Below, one piece after another: positions 5,851-10,848 of a stretch of DNA of 10,848 nucleotides. Every line of letters starts with the position of its first letter. The stretch's first letter is position 1. Source of the DNA: Acidimicrobiales bacterium (GTDB taxonomy: Bacteria; Actinomycetota; Acidimicrobiia; Acidimicrobiales; Palsa-688); the NCBI GenBank assembly GCA_019241495.1, contig JAFAWZ010000039.1, positions 1 to 10,848 on the forward strand, given 5' to 3'. A program made the position numbers and the translations under genes. Under the pieces are notes generated by a model. It was not told where the DNA came from. It ran no database searches and saw nothing but the letters and a program-made list of their open reading frames with translations.

Positions 5851-6351
5851 ATGGACCAGCCGGACTTCTCCACGTTTCCGCTCGCCAGGAAGGGCAGGTC
5901 GTTCGAAGCGTTCGCCGAGGGGCAGGGGTACCAACACCACTGGGGCCGGACGTTGACCGACGGCGACAACGCTCTGTTCTGCACCGCCACGTGCAACTGG
6001 AACCCGATGCACCTCAACACCGAGTACGCCCGTGCACAGGGCCATCCCGACGTGGTGATCAACCCGATGCTGGTCCTGTGCACCGTGATCGGCTTGTCCG
6101 TCGAGGACCTGAGCGAGGCAGGCGGACTATTCCTCGGCATGGAGGACTGCATCTTCCACCGCTCGGTCCATCCGGGGGACACCCTGACCGCCCGGTCCAC
6201 CGTCCTGGAGGCCCGGACCTCCAGCAGCCGACCCAACGCGGGAATCGTCACGTGGCATACGGAGGCGTTCAACCAGCACGGCGAGCTGGTGGTCGATTTC
6301 CGACGTACCAACCTGGTCGTCAGACGCAGAAGAGGAATAGAAGATGGTTAG
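5851..6351 (+). CDS. MaoC-like (hot-dog fold) enoyl-CoA hydratase 1
   Basis: This 166-residue single hot-dog protein probably hydrates an unsaturated acyl-CoA. The hydratase core DNALFCTATCNWNPMH has N49 and H54 in the positions where classical MaoC/PhaJ hydratases carry Asp and His (GDxNPxH), so the catalytic Asp appears to be Asn. This pattern recalls the mesaconyl-CoA hydratase (Mch)/CitE-associated branch, where DNxLF and NxxPxH are usual (family memory). A second landmark, VHPGDTL, is at 106-112, the conserved strand before the acyl-binding region. The ATG at 5851 has no ribosome site and is probably leaderless. The stop overlaps the acyl-CoA dehydrogenase start by 8 bp (ATGGTTAG), giving coupled translation. 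It could work alone or pair with the second MaoC protein encoded at 7555. Confidence 0.88.
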   Translation: MDQPDFSTFPLARKGRSFEAFAEGQGYQHHWGRTLTDGDNALFCTATCNWNPMHLNTEYARAQGHPDVVINPMLVLCTVIGLSVEDLSEAGGLFLGMEDCIFHRSVHPGDTLTARSTVLEARTSSSRPNAGIVTWHTEAFNQHGELVVDFRRTNLVVRRRRGIEDG

Positions 6352-7558
6352 AGCGCTCGAGGATCCGCGGCCGCCCATACCGTTGGCGTACCGGACCGAG
6401 GATCGGATCGGAATACAACAGCTCGCCCGAGACTTCGCCATGCGCCGCGTGCTCCCGATCGCCAACGAACTCGATCCCGAGCACGGCCTCATCCCGGAGG
6501 CTCTCCGCAAGGAGATGGGCGACCTCGGGTTCTTCGGGATAATGATCCCCGAGAAGTATGGGGGCCTCGGGCTCGGCGTCTTCGAATATGCTCTTGTCAC
6601 CGAGGAACTGGCCCGGGCGTGGATGAGCGTGGCCAGCATCATCGCCCGTTCTGGCCTGGCCGCCACCTTTCCTGCCACGCAGCGGGCGGAGTTGGTGCCA
6701 CGAGCGGCCCGAGGCGATTGGCTGGCCGCCTTCGCCATGTCGGAGCCGGACGCAGGGTCGGATGTGGCTTCGGTACGGACGCGTGCCACCAAGGTGGACG
6801 GCGGCTACCTGATCAACGGCCAGAAGATGTGGTGCACCTTCGCCGATCAGGCCAACTGCATCGTGGTCGTGGCCCGGACCCAGCCGTACGATCCGGAAAG
6901 GCGTCACGCCGGTATTCGTCAGCTCGCGGTCCACAAGGACCCGGGCACCTTCCCCGCGGGCGTGACGGGCAATCCGATACGCAAGATCGGCTACCACGGC
7001 TGGCACACCTGGGAGCTGTCCTTCGACGACTGCTTCGTTCCCGACGACGCCCTGCTCGGGTCGGACCGTACCGAGCCGGGTGATCCGGATGGGGGATTCA
7101 AGCGCACAGCGAGCGGCATGACGGTGCCCCGCATCCATACCGCGGCCCGGGCAATCGGCTTGGCCCGTGGCGCCCTCGAGGACTCGGTGGCCTATGTGCA
7201 GCAACGTCGGCAGTTCGAGCGCCCGATCGGAGACTTTCAGTCCATCCGCTTCAAGATCGCGAATATGGCGGCCAAGGTCGAGGCCTGCCGAGCGCTCATG
7301 TACCAGGTGGCCCACGACGCTGACCAGGGAGAGAGCGTCGATGTCAAGGCGGCAATGGTGAAGTACCTCGCCTCCGAGATGTCCGAGAGGGTGACCTCCG
7401 AGGCCATACAAATCCACGGTGGCGCCGGTTACACAACCGACTTCCCCGTGGAGCGGTACTGGCGTGACGCCCGCCTGACCAAGATCTTCGAGGGGACCTC
7501 GGAAATCATGCAGCGCATCATCTCCGACAGCCTCCTACCGGCGTCGGCCCTGCGATGA
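6344..7558 (+). CDS. Acyl-CoA dehydrogenase
   Basis: This 404-residue FAD enzyme oxidises an acyl-CoA to the 2,3-enoyl-CoA, passing electrons to electron-transfer flavoprotein. Signature 1, AMSEPDAGSDVAS, is at residues 131-143. Signature 2, QIHGGAGYTTDFPVERYWRD, is at 356-375. IFEGTSEIMQRI places the likely catalytic base at E383, the position used by short- and medium-chain enzymes. The length and domain order are normal. ATG 6344 has AGAGGAA about 6 nt upstream and overlaps the preceding MaoC gene; the stop overlaps the next start (ATGA). Being flanked on both sides by MaoC hydratase genes and followed by a CitE-like lyase, it may act on a branched or dicarboxylic acyl-CoA, as in methylsuccinyl-CoA dehydrogenase or the mycobacterial FadE19 (Rv2500c) locus (inference). 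Confidence 0.95.
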   Translation: MVRALEDPRPPIPLAYRTEDRIGIQQLARDFAMRRVLPIANELDPEHGLIPEALRKEMGDLGFFGIMIPEKYGGLGLGVFEYALVTEELARAWMSVASIIARSGLAATFPATQRAELVPRAARGDWLAAFAMSEPDAGSDVASVRTRATKVDGGYLINGQKMWCTFADQANCIVVVARTQPYDPERRHAGIRQLAVHKDPGTFPAGVTGNPIRKIGYHGWHTWELSFDDCFVPDDALLGSDRTEPGDPDGGFKRTASGMTVPRIHTAARAIGLARGALEDSVAYVQQRRQFERPIGDFQSIRFKIANMAAKVEACRALMYQVAHDADQGESVDVKAAMVKYLASEMSERVTSEAIQIHGGAGYTTDFPVERYWRDARLTKIFEGTSEIMQRIISDSLLPASALR

Positions 7559-8034
7559 CCTTCAGCGGTCTCACGGCCGACTCCGGGTACTTCGAAGACT
7601 TCCAGGTCGGACAGCGCATGCGGCACTACCGGGGCGCCACCATCGACGAGGTAGAGAACAACTGCCTCTCCAAGCTCGTGATGAACACGGCGCAGGCCCA
7701 CTGGAATGAGGACTCGATGGCCGGGTCGCCCCTCGGGGAGGGTCGGCTGGTCTTCGGCCTGATCACCGCGTCGGTGGTGGTGGGTCTGGCCAGCCAGGAC
7801 ACGGCCGAGAATGCGGTTGCCGACCTGGGGCTGGACAAGGTCCGGTTCGCCAAGCCGGTCCACCACGGCGACACCCTCTACTCCTACACAGAGGTGATCG
7901 CGGTTGACGAAGGCCCCGGCGATGAGTCCGGTGAAGTCCGCTTCAAGCATTGGGGCGTCAATCAGCACGGAGACGTGGTCTGCGAGCTCGAGAGACGGGT
8001 GCTGCTCAAGCGCCGGCGGACTGGCACCGAATGA
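7555..8034 (+). CDS. MaoC-like (hot-dog fold) enoyl-CoA hydratase 2
   Basis: This 159-residue single hot-dog protein is a second MaoC-type hydratase in the same operon. N44 and H49 in KLVMNTAQAHWNED occupy the usual Asp/His positions, so the Asp is again Asn. VHHGDTL at 102-108 parallels VHPGDTL of the first protein. YFEDFQVGQRMRH near the N terminus is a common opening of MaoC-like proteins. It resembles mycobacterial Rv2499c, which lies beside acyl-CoA dehydrogenase and citE genes, and the halves of two-domain mesaconyl-CoA hydratase (recalled, not searched). ATG 7555 overlaps the preceding stop by 4 bp (ATGA) and its own stop overlaps the hydrolase start in the same way. The two proteins may form a heteromer or act on successive intermediates. 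Confidence 0.88.
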   Translation: MTFSGLTADSGYFEDFQVGQRMRHYRGATIDEVENNCLSKLVMNTAQAHWNEDSMAGSPLGEGRLVFGLITASVVVGLASQDTAENAVADLGLDKVRFAKPVHHGDTLYSYTEVIAVDEGPGDESGEVRFKHWGVNQHGDVVCELERRVLLKRRRTGTE

Positions 8035-9251
8035 CCAGTGACCAGCTGGCCGCCTGGTGCGGCTCCGACGGCGAGTTCCGGGTGGCCGCCCGGTACTGGA
8101 ACGGCGGGTTTCGTTTCGACATGGCCGATCACCAGATCCAGGTGCGCATGCTCGACGGAGCACCTCGAGAGGGCGACCCGGGAGACACGTCAGGGGTCGT
8201 GACCCTGAGCGGCCCACGAGAGGTGTGGGACCAACTCATCTCCGGGAAGCCTCCCCGCTTCGCCACCGACATTGCGGCCGCGCTCGGCATCGGACTGCGA
8301 TTGGGCGGCGACAGGCTGACGTACTGGCAGTACTACCCCGCTCTGCAACGGGCAGTGGAACTCCTGCGCCCGGCCGTACCGGCCCGCCAGGTCATAGAGG
8401 ATCATGCCCAGTTCGACTCGCCCGTCGGTCGGTACATACACGTCGAGCTCGGCGGAGACGACCATCGCATCTACTTCGAGGAGGCTGGGCGGGGCATCCC
8501 CCTTTTGCTGCAACACACGGCCGGATCGCACGGCATCCAGTGGCGACACCTTTTCGAGTGCCCCGGAATCACCAACCATTATCGTCTTATCGCCTACGAC
8601 CTCCCCTTCCACGGGAAGTCCCTACCTCCGGTCGGGCCCCGCTGGTGGGAGCAGGCCTACCGGCTCACCGCCGATCAAGCACGGGCGTTACCAGTCGCAC
8701 TTGTGGAAGCTCTCAGACTCGTCCGCCCCGTATACATGGGCTGCTCAGTGGGCGGCTTGCTGGCGCTCGACCTGGCATTGCACCACCCAGGCCGATTCCG
8801 AGCGGTCATTGCTCTGGAAGGGGCACTGAAAATCGACGGAGAGCTGCGGCACCTGGAGGGTTTCTCGCACCCCCAGGTGAGCAACGACACGAAGGCCCGC
8901 ATCATGGAAGGCCTCATGGCCCCCGGCGCGCCAACGGTCTACCGCAAGGAGACCGCCTACGCCTACGCATCCGGCTGGTCCCCAGCCTTCGCCGGCGACC
9001 TTCACTACTACTTCGATGACTTCGACCTCCGGAAGGCCCGGATCGACACCTCACAGACCGCGGTCCACATACTCAGCGGAGAATACGACTACAGCGCGCC
9101 CACGGAAGCCGGACGCGCAGCTCACGATGCCATCGAAGGCTCCACCTTCCAGGCCATGCTCGAGTTGGGGCATTTCCCAATGTCTGAGGATCCAGAGCGC
9201 TTCCTCACCCATCTACTGCCGCTCCTCGACGCCATCCGCCAGAGCTCATGA
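8031..9251 (+). CDS. Alpha/beta hydrolase with an extra N-terminal domain (SCP2-like)
   Basis: This 406-residue protein has two parts. Residues about 130-406 are an alpha/beta hydrolase: the nucleophile elbow GCSVG puts Ser at 239, SGEYD gives Asp353 and ELGHFPMSEDP gives His381; HTAGSHG at 162-168 is the likely oxyanion region. Residues about 1-115 form a separate domain (RYWNGGFRFDMADHQIQVRM, a strand pattern, then LGGDRLTYWQYYPALQRAVELL) whose layout resembles SCP2/sterol-carrier domains; this is tentative. The family covers esterases, thioesterases and C-C hydrolases. The ATG at 8031 overlaps the MaoC stop (ATGA); an upstream in-frame ATG at 7950 would read through the end of the MaoC gene and is rejected. 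In this operon it may release an acid from a thioester, or hydrolyse an ester, lactone or vinylogous diketone; the choice is open. Confidence 0.88.
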   Translation: MTSDQLAAWCGSDGEFRVAARYWNGGFRFDMADHQIQVRMLDGAPREGDPGDTSGVVTLSGPREVWDQLISGKPPRFATDIAAALGIGLRLGGDRLTYWQYYPALQRAVELLRPAVPARQVIEDHAQFDSPVGRYIHVELGGDDHRIYFEEAGRGIPLLLQHTAGSHGIQWRHLFECPGITNHYRLIAYDLPFHGKSLPPVGPRWWEQAYRLTADQARALPVALVEALRLVRPVYMGCSVGGLLALDLALHHPGRFRAVIALEGALKIDGELRHLEGFSHPQVSNDTKARIMEGLMAPGAPTVYRKETAYAYASGWSPAFAGDLHYYFDDFDLRKARIDTSQTAVHILSGEYDYSAPTEAGRAAHDAIEGSTFQAMLELGHFPMSEDPERFLTHLLPLLDAIRQSS

Positions 9252-9269
9252 GCGGACAGGCGTGAGAGA

Positions 9270-9274
9270 AAGGA
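9270..9274 (+). promoter_or_regulatory. Ribosome binding site for the CitE-like lyase
   Basis: AAGGA lies 13 nt before the ATG at 9288 in the 36-nt gap after the hydrolase stop. The spacing is longer than ideal. It is the only gap of more than a few bases inside this operon. Confidence 0.4.
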
Positions 9275-9287
9275 ACTCGCGACACAA

Positions 9288-10226
9288 ATGACCGCATCGC
9301 TTCGTCCCCGCCGCCTCCGCCGGTCGGAGTTGTCCACGCCCGGCACCAGCACCAAGATGATCGCCAAGGCGGCCGCCAGCGCGGCCGACTTGGTCTTCCT
9401 CGACCTGGAAGACGCCGTGGCGCCCGCCCAGAAGGCGGGAGCCCGCAAGAACATCGTCGACGGCCTCAACGACCTCGACTGGGGCGGGAAGGTGCGGTCC
9501 TACCGGATAAACGGCGTCCATACCTCGTGGTGCCATGACGACCTGATCGAAGTGGTCAGCGGGGCCGGTAGCAACATCGACGTGATCATCATTCCCAAGG
9601 TCAAGGCGCCGCGGGACGTGTGGTTCGTGGACGACCTGGTCTCCCAACTCGAACGCAAGCTCGGGCTCGAGGTGGGCGGGATCGGACTCGAGGTCCTCGT
9701 CGAAGAGGTAGAGGCCCTGGCCTGCGTCGAGGAGATATGCCGGTCCAGCGAACGCCTGGAGGCCGTGATCCTCGGCGTGGGTGACCTGTCGGCGAGCCAG
9801 GGTATGCGCCTGCGCCATCTCGGCGTCACCGACGGGGAGGGGCCCATCCAGTACCCGGGCGACTTGTGGCACTTCGCCCGAAACCGGATGATCGTGGCGG
9901 CACGCGCCGCGGGCATGGATGCCATCGACGGCCCCTACGCCAACTTCGCCAACGGCAAGGGCTACGAGCGCAGCGCGGCGTGGTTCTCGATTATGGGCGG
10001 GGTGGGGAAGTGGTGCATCCACCCCAGCCAGGTCGATATTGCCAACCGGGTGTTCGCACCAACACCTGAGGAGATCGCCGAAGCCAGTGACGTCGTCGCC
10101 GCGGTGAGAGAGGCAGAAGCCCGAGGCGAAGGAGCGGCCAATCTCAACGGGATGATGATCGACGCGGCCACCACCCGGGTCTTCGAGGTGACTCTGGCTC
10201 GGGCTCAGCAATGCGGGCTTCTCTGA
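9288..10226 (+). CDS. HpcH/HpaI-CitE family CoA ester lyase (L-malyl-CoA / beta-methylmalyl-CoA lyase-like)
   Basis: This 312-residue TIM-barrel, Mg-dependent C-C lyase is expected to cleave a 3-hydroxyacyl-CoA (such as malyl-CoA or methylmalyl-CoA) to glyoxylate or a related oxo acid plus an acyl-CoA, or to run the condensation. Landmarks: LVFLDLEDAV at 35-44, YRIN with substrate Arg73, IIPKV at 101-105, LEVLVEE with E139 and GVGDLSA with D166 as likely Mg ligands, AIDGPYANF at 212-220, GKWCIHPSQVDIANRVFAPTPEE at 240-262. The stretch GDLWHFARNRMIVAARAAG and what follows resembles Mcl1-type malyl-CoA lyases more than citrate-lyase CitE (by eye). There are no citrate-lyase partners CitD/CitF nearby. 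The stop overlaps the aldehyde dehydrogenase start by one base (TGATG). Confidence 0.92.
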   Translation: MTASLRPRRLRRSELSTPGTSTKMIAKAAASAADLVFLDLEDAVAPAQKAGARKNIVDGLNDLDWGGKVRSYRINGVHTSWCHDDLIEVVSGAGSNIDVIIIPKVKAPRDVWFVDDLVSQLERKLGLEVGGIGLEVLVEEVEALACVEEICRSSERLEAVILGVGDLSASQGMRLRHLGVTDGEGPIQYPGDLWHFARNRMIVAARAAGMDAIDGPYANFANGKGYERSAAWFSIMGGVGKWCIHPSQVDIANRVFAPTPEEIAEASDVVAAVREAEARGEGAANLNGMMIDAATTRVFEVTLARAQQCGLL

Positions 10227-10848
10227 TGGCGACTCGCTACGGCCACTGGATCGACGGTACCGATTGCGCTCCGAACTCGGGAGCATGGCTGAAGTCATAC
10301 CGACCAGCCACCTCCGACGTGGCGTGTGAGATAGCCCAGGGGGAGGCCAGAGACGTCGGGGCGGCCGTCGCGGCCGCCTACGAGGCCCGCGCCGAATGGC
10401 GGGCGCGCCGCCCGATCGAGCGCGGCCGCGTGCTGATTGAGATAGCCCGCAGAGTGACAGCCGAACTCGACCGGCTGGCCGAGCTCGAATCAGCCGAAGC
10501 CGGGAAGCTCCCCAAGCTGACCCCGTTCGAGGTGGCCGGAGCGGCGGGATACTTCGAGTTCTTCGCTGGACTGGTCAACCTGCCGGCCGGCGAGGTCCTC
10601 GACCTGGGTCCGGACTACCACAGCTACACCCTCCGTGAGCCCTTCGGCGTCGTAGCGGTAATAACCCCGTGGAACGCTCCCATCAATCAAGCGGCACGAG
10701 CCATCGCTCCGGCCCTCGCGTCAGGCAACACCGTGGTGATCAAGCCGTCGGAATTCACGTCGGCGACAACCCTCGAATTGGCTCGCCTGGCCAGCGAAGC
10801 TGGTCTGCCGCCCGGCGTACTCAACGTGGTCACCGGAACCGGTGCGGA
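10226..10848 (+). CDS. NAD(P)-dependent aldehyde dehydrogenase, N-terminal part cut by window edge
   Basis: 207 residues of an aldehyde dehydrogenase superfamily protein are present. The start is MATRYGHWIDG, with the GxWIDG-type opening common in the family. EPFGVVAVITPWNAP carries the oxyanion Asn150, VIKPSEFT carries the cofactor-binding Lys173, and GLPPGVLNVVTG ends the visible part. The catalytic Cys and the general-base Glu lie beyond the right edge, so activity and the acylating/non-acylating type cannot be judged. Its ATG at 10226 shares one base with the stop of the CitE-like gene, so the two are translated together. That suggests oxidation of an aldehyde arising in the same pathway, for example from cleavage by the lyase (inference). 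Confidence 0.93.
   Translation, partial: MATRYGHWIDGTDCAPNSGAWLKSYRPATSDVACEIAQGEARDVGAAVAAAYEARAEWRARRPIERGRVLIEIARRVTAELDRLAELESAEAGKLPKLTPFEVAGAAGYFEFFAGLVNLPAGEVLDLGPDYHSYTLREPFGVVAVITPWNAPINQAARAIAPALASGNTVVIKPSEFTSATTLELARLASEAGLPPGVLNVVTGTGA

Noticed and set aside
6320..7417. Minus-strand open frame of 365 codons opposite the acyl-CoA dehydrogenase.
   Set aside because: It is a shadow of a gene with both family signatures intact.
7950..9251. Longer 433-residue reading of the alpha/beta hydrolase starting at ATG 7950.
   Set aside because: The extra 27 residues lie inside the end of the second MaoC gene in another frame and are Arg-rich shadow sequence. The ATGA overlap at 8031 fits the operon pattern.
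9246..10298. Minus-strand open frame of 350 codons opposite the CitE-like lyase.
   Set aside because: It is antisense to a clearly recognised enzyme; the His/Asp-rich product is a typical mirror frame.
1..10848. CRISPR arrays, tRNA or rRNA genes, insertion sequences, riboswitches.
   Set aside because: I saw no spaced direct repeats, cloverleaf-like sequences, transposase motifs or conserved leader structures. No gene-free stretch exceeds about 160 bases.

Overview
The window is GC-rich and densely coded, and it looks like a catabolic gene cluster from an actinomycete-type bacterium (Actinomycetota; possibly an uncultivated Acidimicrobiia-like lineage, which is inference). The taxonomic hints are the content: a cytochrome P450, a predicted F420-type luciferase-like oxidoreductase, a mycothiol-type maleylpyruvate isomerase (MDMPI) family protein, frequent GTG/TTG starts, translationally coupled genes and likely leaderless promoters. 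I see no tRNA, rRNA, insertion sequence, CRISPR array or transcription regulator.

Layout. (1) 1-882, minus: a cytochrome P450 whose C-terminal part lies beyond the left edge. (2) 883-1039: a divergent promoter region with a GTTGACAAC palindrome. (3) 1040-1933, plus: a short-chain dehydrogenase/reductase (SDR). (4) 1946-1970: a perfect hairpin between convergent genes. (5) 1977-5780, minus: a tightly packed four-gene operon, transcribed in the order luciferase-like F420 oxidoreductase, metallo-beta-lactamase-fold lactonase-like hydrolase, MmgE/PrpD-family protein, MDMPI/DinB-fold protein. (6) 5781-5850: a second divergent promoter with almost the same palindrome, GTTGTCAAC. (7) 5851-10848, plus: a second operon encoding MaoC-like hydratase 1, acyl-CoA dehydrogenase, MaoC-like hydratase 2, an alpha/beta hydrolase with an extra N-terminal domain, a CitE/malyl-CoA-lyase-like C-C lyase, and an aldehyde dehydrogenase cut by the right edge.

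How it may work together (inference). The plus operon reads as a CoA-thioester route: dehydrogenation by the acyl-CoA dehydrogenase, hydration by one or both MaoC proteins, then retro-Claisen/aldol cleavage by the CitE-like lyase, with an aldehyde dehydrogenase oxidising an aldehyde product. The order of reactions matches methylsuccinyl-CoA -> mesaconyl-CoA -> beta-methylmalyl-CoA -> glyoxylate + propionyl-CoA in the ethylmalonyl-CoA pathway. The two single-domain MaoC proteins and the added hydrolase make it a variant. The P450, SDR, F420 oxidoreductase, lactonase-like hydrolase and PrpD protein would do the upstream oxidation, ring opening and dehydration/isomerisation. The substrate is not identifiable from sequence.

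The strongest non-coding signal is a shared 17-bp near-palindrome (consensus GTTGGTTGTCAACCAAC) in both divergent promoter regions. In the second region the two opposite ATG codons lie 35 and 36 nt from its centre. This suggests one regulator controlling all four transcription units and leaderless transcripts in both directions there.
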